Notes: generated by a model from the letters alone, not told the origin. Shown: positions 17,308 through 27,986, counted from the stretch's first letter. The stretch: 64,000 nucleotides of DNA from Parabacteroides sp. PH5-46 (GCF_029892785.1 NZ_JARXXA010000007.1:62001-126000), one strand, 5' to 3'. Translations and numbers: made by a program.

Positions 17308-18615
17308 CTACAAAGTCCAGGAGCCACGGCGAGGGTGTGTTAGCATCTTATTAGCCTCCGGATCATTGACAAAGGTCTCCGAAACAGGATCAAACTGAAG
17401 CTTACGTCCGAGCTTCATAGCTATAATACCGATATGCGCAAAGACCGACGCACGATGCCCGATCCCTTCATGCGAATAACACTTCTGCCTAGACTTGACG
17501 CAATCCAGGAAGTTCCGGTGTTCGCTTTCGGCTGTAAAGAGCTTGACGTCTCCGCTTCCCGTCCGGAAATCAAGTATAGATTCCGGATCAGCCGACAGTT
17601 TCCCCCAGCCTGTATTGGTGATTACTCCCTTCGAGCCTTCAAAGCGATGCCCGGTTCTACCAGACTTGCAGCGCATCGTTACACCATCGGCAAAGGTAAA
17701 CAGACAGTCATAGTCGGTAGCTGTTGTATAGTAGCCCTCAGGAAAAGTTCCACTTCCCTCAACAGATATCGGCAGTATGTCTTCCGTACCATGCGCCCAT
17801 TGGGCAATATCAATCAGGTGGTGAGCATAATCATTAAACTGGCCTTCAGCCAATTCCTCCACCCATCGCCAGTTCCAGTGTGTACGCCCCGGACAATATG
17901 GCGACATAGGAGCCGGACCTGTCCACATCTCATAATCAAAGCCTTCCGGAGGTGAACAAGCTTCCAGAGGCATACGCTTATCATTATAATTCTCACGGAT
18001 AGGATGCCCGGACGGCATACCTACTTCGATATGCTTCAGGTCTCCAATAACCCCATTGCGCACAATCTCTGCCATTTTGTGGAATTCCGGGCGGCAGCGT
18101 TGTTCAGAACCAACCTGAACAACCCGCCCGGTTTCACGAATCACATTACAAAAAACTTTGCCCTCTTCAACGCTCACAGTTAAAGGTTTTTCAACAAAAA
18201 GATCTTTTCCTATCCTGGCAGCCATGACACCCATCTGGATATGCCAATGGTCGGGAGTACTTATGCAGACAGCATCAATATCCTTTCGGTTTATGACATC
18301 ACGAAAATCATTCCCGGCAGACAAACTGCTGTATGATGTACCATATTTCTCCAGGATTGCTTCACGAGCCTTCTGCAACTGAACAGGATCTACATCACAG
18401 ATAGATAGTATCTGGCAGTCATCGTGCTTGAGAAACCCCTTGATATTGGTACCGATACCATGTTCGCCACACCCGATAAAGCCTAAGGTAATCCGGTCTG
18501 ATGGCGCTATGTAATAACCTCGTCCCCATGCAGTTGCCGGAATAATATACGGCAAGGCGAATGCGGCAGATAAACCTTGGATAAATCTGCGGCGGGTAAC
18601 TTTTTTTCTATTCAT
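17308..18615 (-). CDS. Gfo/Idh/MocA family oxidoreductase, exported
   Basis: A 435-residue NAD(P)-dependent oxidoreductase with a twin-arginine-like leader (MNRKKVTRRRFIQGLSAAFALP). The Rossmann motif is GFIGCGEHG near residue 45, and the substrate-side EKPLTV motif is near residue 142. Exported Gfo/Idh proteins next to DUF1080 proteins belong to the glycoside 3-oxidation route described in Bacteroides, in which a sugar C3 hydroxyl is oxidised so that the glycosidic bond can be eliminated. The DUF1080 gene ends 6 bp upstream and the broken paralogue follows directly. Family call firm; role by context. Confidence 0.85.
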   Translation of the reverse strand: MNRKKVTRRRFIQGLSAAFALPYIIPATAWGRGYYIAPSDRITLGFIGCGEHGIGTNIKGFLKHDDCQILSICDVDPVQLQKAREAILEKYGTSYSSLSAGNDFRDVINRKDIDAVCISTPDHWHIQMGVMAARIGKDLFVEKPLTVSVEEGKVFCNVIRETGRVVQVGSEQRCRPEFHKMAEIVRNGVIGDLKHIEVGMPSGHPIRENYNDKRMPLEACSPPEGFDYEMWTGPAPMSPYCPGRTHWNWRWVEELAEGQFNDYAHHLIDIAQWAHGTEDILPISVEGSGTFPEGYYTTATDYDCLFTFADGVTMRCKSGRTGHRFEGSKGVITNTGWGKLSADPESILDFRTGSGDVKLFTAESEHRNFLDCVKSRQKCYSHEGIGHRASVFAHIGIIAMKLGRKLQFDPVSETFVNDPEANKMLTHPRRGSWTL

Positions 18616-18621
18616 ATCCTT

Positions 18622-19413
18622 TTACTTAAGGGGTTTCACATAAATATTGCGAAAAGCAACAGATCCATGATCTCCCTGTAGCATAACTACCGGATTCTTT
18701 GCAGCTTCCGGTATTTCAAGAGCTGCTGTGGTTGCCCCGATCCGTTCCTGGTTTTCGTGAATTAACTCTCCGTTTAAGAGTACCTTGATGAATTTAGCAT
18801 TCTCTATCTTTTTACCGGAGGCATCAAAACGAGGAGCCCGGAACCATATATGATAGGCATTCCATTGTCCGTGTGGCCTTTCAGCCCGCACCAATGGTAT
18901 CACCTGCCCGTCTATACCGATCGTTTTCCGGTCGATGTAGTGGTATAATGCCCCGGTTTTGTCTGTTTGCAGGCGAGGTTCTTTGCCGTAACTGTCCCAT
19001 ATCTGCAACTCATACAAGCCGTGCACATAAACACCTGAATTAGAGCCTTGCGGAATCATAAACTCCACATACAACTCCATATCTCCAGCTGTTTCTGTTG
19101 ATATGATATTCGCAGCACCTCCTTCACGCGGAAGGTTTACAATCCTGTCTCCCGAAGCGGATTTGGCAACCAGTAGTTTAGGGTTTTCCTTCTGATCCCA
19201 GTAGACTGCCTTCGTAGCCGTCCAAGTATTAGCCTTCTTCTCGTCCTGGTATTTCCAGCCCTTCATGTTTTTTCCGTTTATTAACGGTTTCCAACCATCT
19301 TCCAGTAGAAAAGATGGATCGCCATGATGCTGATTGTCAAGCACTGATTGAGCATAGATAAAAGCAGGAAGAAATAATAGACATATAATTGATATATAGT
19401 ATTTCATAATCAT
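18622..19413 (-). CDS. DUF1080 protein, probable 3-keto-glycoside hydrolase/lyase
   Basis: A 263-residue secreted protein with signal peptide MKYYISIICLLFLPAFIYA (a second ATG at 19407 may be the true start). The rest is the DUF1080 concanavalin-like fold: GWKPLINGKNMKGWKY near 40, then LYVEFMIPQGSNSGVYVHGLYELQIWDSYG near 130-160 and WNAYHIWFRAPRFD near 200. Members act on 3-keto glycosides formed by Gfo/Idh dehydrogenases and break the glycosidic bond. The Gfo/Idh gene follows after 6 bp, which supports this. Anomeric and substrate specificity cannot be read. Confidence 0.83.
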   Translation of the reverse strand: MIMKYYISIICLLFLPAFIYAQSVLDNQHHGDPSFLLEDGWKPLINGKNMKGWKYQDEKKANTWTATKAVYWDQKENPKLLVAKSASGDRIVNLPREGGAANIISTETAGDMELYVEFMIPQGSNSGVYVHGLYELQIWDSYGKEPRLQTDKTGALYHYIDRKTIGIDGQVIPLVRAERPHGQWNAYHIWFRAPRFDASGKKIENAKFIKVLLNGELIHENQERIGATTAALEIPEAAKNPVVMLQGDHGSVAFRNIYVKPLK

Positions 19414-19488
19414 ACGGATTTAATCAGAGAGGAGCCCGTTCTTTCAACGAGCTTCCTCTCCATTCATTAATTTGCTAACCTGAAAAAT

Positions 19489-21156
19489 TTATTTATACCT
19501 GTATAGTGAGATCTTTTGTATACTCGCTACCGGCATCTTTAATCCGGTTCCGGAGAAGGTACTGCAATGCGTCTCGTCTCCGTTCAGAAGCCTTCCGGGA
19601 ACCCATTGCCCGTTTTTGAAGACTCCTTCATAGACTTGGTCAACTCCTACATACGGGAGATTTCCCGGTACTTTAGGTGCAAATCGCACATTCAGATTGC
19701 GTCCAAGTACAATGTATTCATCCTCCCCAAGCTGTATGATCAGTCCGCCGGCTGCTGAGTTCTCAAGAGCCGTTTTGTTGGAAGGATCAGCTGTCACGAT
19801 GTAATTGCCTAGTTCAAAGGACTGAACAGGGTTTTCATTATCAACCAGTATACCCCGCATCGTACCCTTGCCCTGATGTTTAAGTATCAGTTCACTCATA
19901 CCATCCAGCAAAGCATACACCTCAGCCAGGGGATCTGTACCGATGGCAGAAGGCGGAGGCGTTCCCGGACGATTCCTGATACGATCGATACCAAAGGGCG
20001 AGAATCCCATGCTATTATGCTCTCCGATAGCGAATAAAACGCGTGATGCACCTATGTCGCCACCCCGTGTTTCCGGAATAAATAAAGCATTACCCATCCG
20101 GTCGTAGTTCTCAACAATTTCCTTGAAGATAGGCAGATAGATATCCGGCGTAATGAAGTCGATAGCTGGTCCGCCGGCTCTCCACATGTCAATCACGTGA
20201 GGAAGTGGCCCGCCTCCGGGATGTCTTCCCGTCCAGGGATAATCCGGTCCTTTCAGCCAGGCATTTACAAACATTGGTATGTCATATTCCTTCTTTCCTT
20301 CCTGAGCTACGTACCCCATGTATTTGGCATAATGATAGGCCATGAAGAGCTCTTCGGTGTAGTAGGAAAGATCGCGCCAGTCTTTATGGTTGACATAGCT
20401 CTTGCCGAATACTTCTTCCCAGGTGCCGGATGTTTTAGAACCATTTGCTTTCCAAACCTTTGCCAGTTCCGGAGCCAGGTTATTCTTGTTCTTGCTCAGG
20501 TACGTACTCAGGTCCTGCGGAATATTACTATTGAATGCCTTATTGGCTGTAGAAGAGAAATCACGTACTGTATTCAGAATACCCACTTCATTCTCAACCT
20601 GCATCATCAATACAGTCTTGTTTTTATCAAATTCCTTTAGGTGCTTCATCAGAGCTGCAAAGGCTTTAGCGTCTGCTTTCATCGACTCTTCAAAGAAAGT
20701 AGAAAGAATCTCTATACTGTTTCCCAAGTGATCAACGGCACGGGGGAAACGCTGATAGTTCTTCTTTACCCAGGAAGGAATGTAAACAGAACCTCCGTTC
20801 TTCCAGCTTCCGAACCATAAGATCACCAATTTGATGCCCGACTGTTCGGCTCCACGGATCATGGCGTCTACCAATGTGAAGTCAAATTTACCTTCTACCG
20901 GTTCGATTAACTCCCAAGATACCGGAGCCAGAATGGTATTCATATTTAACTTCTTCATTCTCGGCCATACGCCATCCATATATTCAATGTTGGAACAAGC
21001 AGAGTTATGCAGTTCTCCTCCCAGCATCAGAAATGGTTTACCATCTACGATCAGCTGAGTAGCCGTCCCCTGCTTCTGCAATCTGGGAGTTGATTGGGCA
21101 TTCGCTGTCAACTGAATGCCCAGAAACAATATTACTATAAAAATATGCTTCCACAT
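19489..21156 (-). CDS. GH35-like beta-galactosidase with DUF5597-type C terminus
   Basis: A 555-residue secreted clan GH-A glycosidase (signal peptide MWKHIFIVILFLGIQLTANA). The barrel opens with LIVDGKPFLMLGGELHNS, as in GH35 and GH42-like beta-galactosidases. The likely acid/base Glu is in MQVENEVG and the nucleophile Glu in LFIPETRGG. The C-terminal 150 residues resemble the beta-sandwich domain DUF5597. It is a paralogue of the next gene upstream (23 bp gap), and the two probably attack the same glycan at different points. Confidence 0.78.
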   Translation of the reverse strand: MWKHIFIVILFLGIQLTANAQSTPRLQKQGTATQLIVDGKPFLMLGGELHNSACSNIEYMDGVWPRMKKLNMNTILAPVSWELIEPVEGKFDFTLVDAMIRGAEQSGIKLVILWFGSWKNGGSVYIPSWVKKNYQRFPRAVDHLGNSIEILSTFFEESMKADAKAFAALMKHLKEFDKNKTVLMMQVENEVGILNTVRDFSSTANKAFNSNIPQDLSTYLSKNKNNLAPELAKVWKANGSKTSGTWEEVFGKSYVNHKDWRDLSYYTEELFMAYHYAKYMGYVAQEGKKEYDIPMFVNAWLKGPDYPWTGRHPGGGPLPHVIDMWRAGGPAIDFITPDIYLPIFKEIVENYDRMGNALFIPETRGGDIGASRVLFAIGEHNSMGFSPFGIDRIRNRPGTPPPSAIGTDPLAEVYALLDGMSELILKHQGKGTMRGILVDNENPVQSFELGNYIVTADPSNKTALENSAAGGLIIQLGEDEYIVLGRNLNVRFAPKVPGNLPYVGVDQVYEGVFKNGQWVPGRLLNGDETHCSTFSGTGLKMPVASIQKISLYRYK

Positions 21157-21179
21157 AATGATACTATTTTATTCAAAAG

Positions 21180-22811
21180 TCAGCGCGTATACAGCGTTAT
21201 ATGTAGCAATGAGGGTTCATCTCCTATATAAGGGCCTCCCCAATCCGTTTGATCCCCATTGAGTACACGCTGCATCTGAAACTTTCCATTTTCATAATAG
21301 CCTTCCTCCACCTTCAGATACTGCCAATCTTTTCCCGCATTTTTTCCTTTTGTATTGAAGGTAAAACGGCAATTGCTTCCTACGGCTAAAAATTCATTTT
21401 CGCCCAGTTTAACGATCATAGCCTTGCCTGTAACGGGCCTTGGCTCCGCATTAGCCGGTGCAGCCGTACCTCTTCGTGCTGGGCCAAATGTCAGGACTGC
21501 TTCCCAATTTCCTAAATCAATCCGTTCATCCGAATGATCTTCCGGTTCCACAACCGAACGTATCTTCCCTTCATATCCCCACTGAGCCAGTTGTTTGGCC
21601 AATGGAGCTAATAATTTGTAATCACGTCCGAGCGGCGTTTCAGGAGTTTTAAAATCAACTCCCGGCCTATTGTTGCGATCAATCCCGAAAGGAGAAAAAC
21701 CAATCCCTTTTTCTATCACTTTATATAGATAGATATTGCTTGCACCACTGATTTCGGGAACCATTAAGGCATTGTCATCCCGTGTATATAAATCAATAAC
21801 CTTAAGCACTCTTTCATGTCCCCGTAAATAAATATCAGGAGCCACTAAGTCGATTGAAGGAGCAGCTACTTTCCAGATGGGGATTACATTGTCGGTTGCT
21901 CCGCCGCTTTCATAAGATGTAGCGGGAGGATTGGTCAATGGATCACGAAGAGCAACATTCACAAACATAGGCAGCGGGTAGACAGCCTTTCCGGCAGCTG
22001 CTACGTAATTGATATAGCTAGCAACATGCCATGCATGGAAGTATTCGTCCGCATCCTTGCCGAAAACCTCTTCCCAATTTCCTTTTGCAGTTGTCGGAAC
22101 ATTCAATTCTCGCAAGGTTTTCGAGTTCAGCAAAGCCGCAGGAACGGGCTGTTTAAATATTTTTTCAGCTGCAGGCGAATAATCACGTACACTATACCAG
22201 GAACCGGGTTCGTTCTGTACTTGCACCATAATTACCGTATATTGCGGATCTGCCTGTTTCAGATACTTCATGAATTCAGCAAATGCTTTGGCATCAGCTT
22301 CCATCGTTGCCTGAGCATGTGGTGATGGGGTATCAACATATTTGCCTTCTTCATTCATTACATTCGGATATTTTTTGGCATCCTTTTTCATCCATTCGGG
22401 CATATAGTGATTACTCCCGTTCTTCCATGTAGCAAACCATAAGATCACCAATCTTTTATTCCTTTCACGTGCCTGATCCAAAAGCATTTGAACCATTGAA
22501 AAGTCGTATTTCCCCGGTTGCGGTTCTACTTGTTCCCAGTAAATAGGGATCTCAAGTGTATTAGCATTCATTGATTCAATAGTATTCCACACATTCGGCA
22601 GCATAGCCGGCCATGTTGAAGAATTTCCGGACTGTCCTCCAAACATGAAAAAAGGCTCACCATCGACCAATAATGCAAAGCGACCGTCTTTTTGCACAAG
22701 TTTAGGTATTTCTCCCACCTTGGCTTGGCTATAAACCAAGCCTACATGGAGAAAACTGGCTACTATTATCATACAGACAATCTGTGCAATTTTGCTTAAA
22801 GAGCATTTCAT
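21180..22811 (-). CDS. GH35-like beta-galactosidase, paralogue
   Basis: A 543-residue secreted clan GH-A enzyme with the same architecture as its downstream neighbour. Signal peptide about 1-29, then LLVDGEPFFMFGGQSGNSS, acid/base Glu in VQVQNEPGS and nucleophile Glu in MVPEISGAS, then the same C-terminal sandwich domain. The protein lies directly after SusD in locus A, so its substrate is probably the imported glycan or what is trimmed at the cell surface. The exact glycosidic bond cannot be told from sequence. Confidence 0.78.
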   Translation of the reverse strand: MKCSLSKIAQIVCMIIVASFLHVGLVYSQAKVGEIPKLVQKDGRFALLVDGEPFFMFGGQSGNSSTWPAMLPNVWNTIESMNANTLEIPIYWEQVEPQPGKYDFSMVQMLLDQARERNKRLVILWFATWKNGSNHYMPEWMKKDAKKYPNVMNEEGKYVDTPSPHAQATMEADAKAFAEFMKYLKQADPQYTVIMVQVQNEPGSWYSVRDYSPAAEKIFKQPVPAALLNSKTLRELNVPTTAKGNWEEVFGKDADEYFHAWHVASYINYVAAAGKAVYPLPMFVNVALRDPLTNPPATSYESGGATDNVIPIWKVAAPSIDLVAPDIYLRGHERVLKVIDLYTRDDNALMVPEISGASNIYLYKVIEKGIGFSPFGIDRNNRPGVDFKTPETPLGRDYKLLAPLAKQLAQWGYEGKIRSVVEPEDHSDERIDLGNWEAVLTFGPARRGTAAPANAEPRPVTGKAMIVKLGENEFLAVGSNCRFTFNTKGKNAGKDWQYLKVEEGYYENGKFQMQRVLNGDQTDWGGPYIGDEPSLLHITLYTR

Positions 22812-22850
22812 TTTACTAATATTAAATTGTTTATAATTAGTGACTAAATA

Positions 22851-24455
22851 TTACCACCCAGGGTTTTGAACAAGCATGCCTTCAGATATCTGTATCTGGC
22901 TTTCCGGTATACGCAAAAGCCCTTCTTTTATAAGCGGGAAGTCTATGTTCTTATACGCTTGCTGTTTCCCGTTCCATACGATATCGTTCTTTACATCCAG
23001 TATTTCTTTTGCTCTGGTAAGCCCCTGACGCAATACATCATGATAACGGATTCCTTCGAAAACGAATTCAAAGCCCCGTTCGTTGAAGATGGATTCTTTT
23101 GTTGCTGTAACGCGATGATTGCTGTCTTCAAATGCACGATCACGCACCATATCGAGGTATGCCTGCGCCTTAGGCTGATTGGATTCCAACTGTAGTTCGG
23201 CAGCCATCAGGAGGATATCGGAATAACGCATGAGAAACAAATCCTGTTCTTCTGATTGCCAACTGCTACCTCCTGAGCTTTGCGGATAAGAACTTGTTTT
23301 GTTATTCGGATCGGTTTGTGTCTGGTATTTTTTCTGCACATATCCGGTGAATTCGCGTTGATCGCTTCCATCATTGGGAATACCTTCTGTTTTCAGGTCA
23401 ATAATAGATGCAAAGCGTCTCGTGTCGCCTTCAGCAAAGCTATTGAAACACTTTGAAGTAATGGTAGCCATCCCCCATCCCGGATAGAACGGATCATAGT
23501 CGCCTGCATTCGGGATACCACGCATCCCTGTATAGCGATGCAGCTGGTTCGGACGCTGTGTGGAGTGCCGGATGCTAAAGACGATTTCAGGATTGTATTC
23601 TCCGGCATACGTTAATGTGGGGTCGCCATGATAATCTGTCCGGCGAGACCAAGGCCACAATGAGCCATAGCGCGGCACCAATGCGTGCCCGCTGTTCTGG
23701 ATACAGTCTTCTAAGTAAGCAATTGCTTCCTGTTTGGTAAGTCCCGGAGCATCACTCTTGCCATAATAGCCGGTATAGAACAAGTATACACGGGCGATAT
23801 ATCCTTGGGCTGCCCATTTGGTAACGCGTCCGAAGTTGTCTGCAGAAGCGCTCTGGAAAGACGTAGAAGGCAGATTATTGATCGCAAATTTCAAGTCTTC
23901 AATGATGTAGGCATATACCTCATCGGGATCAGTTTGCGGAATTAATTCGGAGTCGGACGACTTAATCAGAGGTATATGTCCGAAGAATCGCTGCAATTCA
24001 TAGAAGAAGTATGCTCTTAACATGCGGCCTTCTGCTTCATACAAAGTACGCAGATGGGTGTCGCTGCCCCATTCTATATTGTCGAGCTGTTCACAGAGGA
24101 CATGACAACGGCGTACAGCTCTGAATAAGCGATTACTCCAAGTATATCGATTAATTTCAAGGTCGTTATAGTCTGTCCACTCATCCCATATCTGGTTACC
24201 GTAAGCATCTGTATAGCCTCCGCCACCATAGCAATCGTCGGAAGCGATGTTGGAAACCACAAACAAGTCTCCATATCCGCCGGGCAACAGGTTATAGCAT
24301 CCTACTAATGTCTCCCAGGCATCTTCAGGGGTTTTATAGTAGTTTGCATCCGTCTTTTGTGTCATGGGTTCGCTATCTAAGAAGCTATTGCTGCAGGAAG
24401 CCATAAAAAAGGCTACACAAAGCGACACGACAGTTATTACACTATGCTTTTTCAT
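22851..24455 (-). CDS. SusD/RagB outer-membrane glycan-binding lipoprotein (locus A)
   Basis: A 534-residue lipoprotein. The lipobox is FFMASCSNS with the acylated Cys at residue 21, followed by the SusD N-terminal SFLDSEPMTQ. TPR helices carry FYELQRFFGHIPL near residue 150, and the C terminus ends with the typical LLRIPESQIQISEGMLVQNPGW. SusD lids the SusC channel and captures glycan at the cell surface. It lies 11 bp after SusC and 39 bp before the first GH35-like gene, so all belong to one operon. Confidence 0.93.
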   Translation of the reverse strand: MKKHSVITVVSLCVAFFMASCSNSFLDSEPMTQKTDANYYKTPEDAWETLVGCYNLLPGGYGDLFVVSNIASDDCYGGGGYTDAYGNQIWDEWTDYNDLEINRYTWSNRLFRAVRRCHVLCEQLDNIEWGSDTHLRTLYEAEGRMLRAYFFYELQRFFGHIPLIKSSDSELIPQTDPDEVYAYIIEDLKFAINNLPSTSFQSASADNFGRVTKWAAQGYIARVYLFYTGYYGKSDAPGLTKQEAIAYLEDCIQNSGHALVPRYGSLWPWSRRTDYHGDPTLTYAGEYNPEIVFSIRHSTQRPNQLHRYTGMRGIPNAGDYDPFYPGWGMATITSKCFNSFAEGDTRRFASIIDLKTEGIPNDGSDQREFTGYVQKKYQTQTDPNNKTSSYPQSSGGSSWQSEEQDLFLMRYSDILLMAAELQLESNQPKAQAYLDMVRDRAFEDSNHRVTATKESIFNERGFEFVFEGIRYHDVLRQGLTRAKEILDVKNDIVWNGKQQAYKNIDFPLIKEGLLRIPESQIQISEGMLVQNPGW

Positions 24456-24466
24456 AAGTTGATCAT

Positions 24467-27400
24467 TTAAAATTTAACATTCAATCCAAATAATACAGTG
24501 CGTGGACGCGGATAGAATCCCAGGTCGATACCTGATCCCCAGGGAGAAGTATCGTTCGTATACCCTACTTCCGGATCCATACCTGAATAACCGGTTATCG
24601 TTGCCACGTTCTGTACGGTTACGTAAAAACGCAACTGTCCGAGAGGGCTTCGCTTGATCAGGTTATTGAAATCATAGCCCAATGTAATATTATTGATGCG
24701 CCAGAAGTCGGCATCTTCAATGTATAATTGTGAACAGTACATCCAGTTTCCGTTTCGTTCGTCACCCTGTGTAACGCGAGGGATGGTGTTAGATGTTCCT
24801 TCCCCGGTCCATCTTCCCAATATCTTTTCAGGATAGTTGTACTGGAACCTGTCCATAGAACGATATGCTTGTGCAATCTGATGGCCAAACGAGCCATTGC
24901 TTGAGAAATAAAAATCAAATCCTTTATAAGCCAGAGAGAAAGAGAGCCCCATGGTAATGTCGGGATACGGATTACCCAGATCGATATTATCATTCATATC
25001 AATCTGCCCGTCGCCATTGTGGTCTACAAATTTCACATCACCCGGCAATGCATTCGGCTGAATGACTTTACCTTCCGCATTCTTATGATTGTCTATTTCT
25101 GCCTGGTTCTGGAAGATGCCTGCCATATCCAATCCCCAGAAGTATCCGATGGGATAACCTTCTTCCGCACGGTTCATTTCCTGCATTCCTTTGAACAATA
25201 CGTCTTGTGCTCCATGAATAATACCTTCGGAGTTCGGGATATCCAATACCTTATTCTTATTATAAGCCAGATTTCCGTTGATAGAATAAGTTAATCCGGA
25301 TATCTTATTGTTGTAGCTCAGCCCCAACTCTACCCCGCTATTCCGGATGCTTCCTCCGTTGATATACGGATTCGTAGCCGCTCCCAAAGCTGCCGCAACA
25401 GGCACCTGGATCAACCAGTCTTTAGTAGTCTTCCGGTAGTAGTCAAAGGCTACATTCAACTTTCCTTTGGCAAATTGTCCATCGAACCCAATATTCAACT
25501 GTTCAGACGTTTCCCATTTGATATCCGGATTGGGCATACGATTCTGGTACGAACCTACATGTGTTGTGTTGTTGTTATTGTTTGGTCCGAATTCATAATT
25601 GGCATTTGACAATATGGTGGCAAGGTATGAATAGGTCGTAATATTCTGATTTCCATTTTGCCCCCAGCTTCCTCTGAGTTTTAAGAAATCCATCCAGTCG
25701 CCACTAATACCAGAGAAGAATTCTTCATTGGTAAGTACCCAACCGGCTGATACGGAAGGGAAATATCCCCAACGATTGTTCGAACCGAAACGCGAAGAAG
25801 CATCAGCACGAAGCGTAGCATTCAGCATATACTTTTCCTTATAGTTGTAGCTGATTCGTCCGAAGTATGACAGCAGATTGTCACGGTCTTCGGGAGCTCC
25901 TTTCACCGTTATCTGTCCTGTATTCGTATTGGTTGCATTGTCTATCCAGGCATGATCGAAATCGTCAAAGATCAGGTCTCTTTTCAGCGCATAAAGGCTC
26001 GAACCATCCCGGCGGCGGGCCTGCATACCTAATAATACGTTGAATGAATGATCTTCTTTGATCTTGAAATCGTATGTCAAGGTATTTTCCCAAGAGAAAC
26101 TGTAAACCTTTTCGGCTTCCTGTTCTACATAATCCATCTGATTCATATCTGAAGCACTTAACTGGTATTCCGGCAGATATTTTCGATAAGTCATATTGCG
26201 AAAATCTAATCCGAATGTACTCTTGTATTTCAAGCCTTTGATAGGCTGTATCTCGATGAATACGTCGCCAAGGAAACGATTTGTTTCCCGCATATTCTGG
26301 TTCTTAAGGAACAACGAACCTACCGGATTGCTTTCTTCAGGATACCATGAAAGCGCTTGGTGGAAACCACCGTTGGCATCGTAAACCGGCAGGAAAGGTG
26401 TAGCAGCCATCGCACTATGGATCAGATTATTGTACTGATTTCCGGTGGTAACACCATTTCTTTCCATGTAGGTAAACGAAACATGTTCTCCTACGCGGAT
26501 AATATCTTTGTAGATCTTATGATCGCTGTTGACACGAAACGCATAACGATCGTTATTCGAGAACTTCGAACCACCCATTATACCTTCTTGCGAGCTGTAC
26601 GACAAGGAGATGGCATATACACTTTGCTCTGTACCGCCGTTTACACCCAATACATGATTTTGTGTAAGAGCATTATCTTCCACCAACTGATCGAGCCAAT
26701 CGGTTCCTTTGCCGATAGCGCTGAGATTAATGCCGAATTCATTTTGCCAGTCATAGGCCTTCTTGCCAGAGTTGACGGCAGCTTCATTCTGGATCATGGC
26801 ATAATCTTGTGCGTTCAGCATTTTTGCCAGTTTTATGGGGTTCTGAATCCCTACATAGCCGTCATACGTTATGGATGCTTTCCCCGGTTTTCCGGTTTTC
26901 GTTGTAACAATGATTACACCATTGGCGGCACGAGCTCCATAAATAGCAGCCGAAGCCGCATCTTTCAATACATCAATAGACTCGATTTCCGTAGGATTGA
27001 TATAAGATATATTATCGGTCTGCACACCATCTACAATGTAAAGAGGCGTGGCATCTCCAACCGTCCCCAAGCCACGGATATTCACCCTGAAATTTTCTCC
27101 GGGTTGTCCTGACGATTGTATGATCTGTACACCTGGCGATTGGCCGATTAAGGCATCCAGCACGTTTTGTGTATTTCTCTTTTCTATTTCATCTCCCTTT
27201 ACTTGCAGGTTGGCGCCCGTTACCAATTTCTTTTTCTGTACGCCATAGCCTACTACTACAACTTCTTCCAGGGCTTTTGTGTCTTCTACAAGTCCTATCT
27301 GAAGATTCGTTTGATTATTAACATTCACTTCTTTGGAGATATACCCAATGTAGGAAACAATTAATTGTGAATTTCCGGATACGTTTTCCAACGTAAAGTT

Positions 27401-27913
27401 TCCGTTATAATCAGTAATTGTCCCGTTGGTAGTGTTCTTCACTACTACATTGGCTCCGATAATAGGCTCTCCGGCTTCGTCTGATATGGTTCCGGTAAGC
27501 CTGCGGTTTTGTTGTTGAACAGCGGCAGAAGCCATCTCCGGGAGGCTAAGTATAATGTCTTTATCTACTACTTTATACTTCACGCCTGAATTGCCGAATA
27601 TCTGGTCCAGCACAACAAATACATCCTTGTTTTCTACCTGCACGGATACCCGGCGGTTCATATTGATCAGCTTACTGTTATAAAAGAAATTATAATCAGT
27701 CTGCTTCTCGATAAGGTCTATAACCTCCGCTACCGGTTTTTCTTTTATCTCGATAGAAATAAGAGAGGCTTGTCCATGAGTAGAAATTGCAAATATTGTT
27801 CCAATAGAAACATACAATAGTATTAGGGTCAATTTCATGGTTCTTAGTAGTTTTCTTTTCCAATCGGTAACATTATATGGCGCTGTCCGATTGGTAATAA
27901 TAATATATTCCAT
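24467..27913 (-). CDS. SusC/RagA TonB-dependent transporter with STN domain (locus A)
   Basis: A 1148-residue outer-membrane transporter. After a 25-residue extension and the signal segment MKLTLILLYVSIGTIFA come an STN signalling domain (about 50-115), a CarboxypepD-regulatory-like domain (about 138-212), the plug with KALEEVVVVGYG and GVIIVTTKTG, and a long beta-barrel ending in aromatic LFGLNVKF. An STN domain means the transporter can signal through FecR to an ECF sigma factor. Both are adjacent (28104 and 29581). The true start may be the ATG near 27838; the upstream extension is common in this subfamily. Confidence 0.93.
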   Translation of the reverse strand: MEYIIITNRTAPYNVTDWKRKLLRTMKLTLILLYVSIGTIFAISTHGQASLISIEIKEKPVAEVIDLIEKQTDYNFFYNSKLINMNRRVSVQVENKDVFVVLDQIFGNSGVKYKVVDKDIILSLPEMASAAVQQQNRRLTGTISDEAGEPIIGANVVVKNTTNGTITDYNGNFTLENVSGNSQLIVSYIGYISKEVNVNNQTNLQIGLVEDTKALEEVVVVGYGVQKKKLVTGANLQVKGDEIEKRNTQNVLDALIGQSPGVQIIQSSGQPGENFRVNIRGLGTVGDATPLYIVDGVQTDNISYINPTEIESIDVLKDAASAAIYGARAANGVIIVTTKTGKPGKASITYDGYVGIQNPIKLAKMLNAQDYAMIQNEAAVNSGKKAYDWQNEFGINLSAIGKGTDWLDQLVEDNALTQNHVLGVNGGTEQSVYAISLSYSSQEGIMGGSKFSNNDRYAFRVNSDHKIYKDIIRVGEHVSFTYMERNGVTTGNQYNNLIHSAMAATPFLPVYDANGGFHQALSWYPEESNPVGSLFLKNQNMRETNRFLGDVFIEIQPIKGLKYKSTFGLDFRNMTYRKYLPEYQLSASDMNQMDYVEQEAEKVYSFSWENTLTYDFKIKEDHSFNVLLGMQARRRDGSSLYALKRDLIFDDFDHAWIDNATNTNTGQITVKGAPEDRDNLLSYFGRISYNYKEKYMLNATLRADASSRFGSNNRWGYFPSVSAGWVLTNEEFFSGISGDWMDFLKLRGSWGQNGNQNITTYSYLATILSNANYEFGPNNNNNTTHVGSYQNRMPNPDIKWETSEQLNIGFDGQFAKGKLNVAFDYYRKTTKDWLIQVPVAAALGAATNPYINGGSIRNSGVELGLSYNNKISGLTYSINGNLAYNKNKVLDIPNSEGIIHGAQDVLFKGMQEMNRAEEGYPIGYFWGLDMAGIFQNQAEIDNHKNAEGKVIQPNALPGDVKFVDHNGDGQIDMNDNIDLGNPYPDITMGLSFSLAYKGFDFYFSSNGSFGHQIAQAYRSMDRFQYNYPEKILGRWTGEGTSNTIPRVTQGDERNGNWMYCSQLYIEDADFWRINNITLGYDFNNLIKRSPLGQLRFYVTVQNVATITGYSGMDPEVGYTNDTSPWGSGIDLGFYPRPRTVLFGLNVKF

Positions 27914-27986
27914 ATCTTTGGCATTGATTTAAGATAAAAAATAAATTCATAGAATCTCTGTGAATGCTGTGAGTTGGTTTCATGCG

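Noticed and set aside
19305-19316. Additional AAAAGATGGA copy of the shared operator
   Set aside because: It lies inside the DUF1080 coding sequence, lacks the full 11-mer and has no -7 box at the required distance.
26357-27112. 251-codon open frame on the plus strand inside the locus A SusC gene
   Set aside because: Antisense shadow of a well-supported transporter gene. Similar shadows at 45899-46651 and 52706-53410 were rejected for the same reason.
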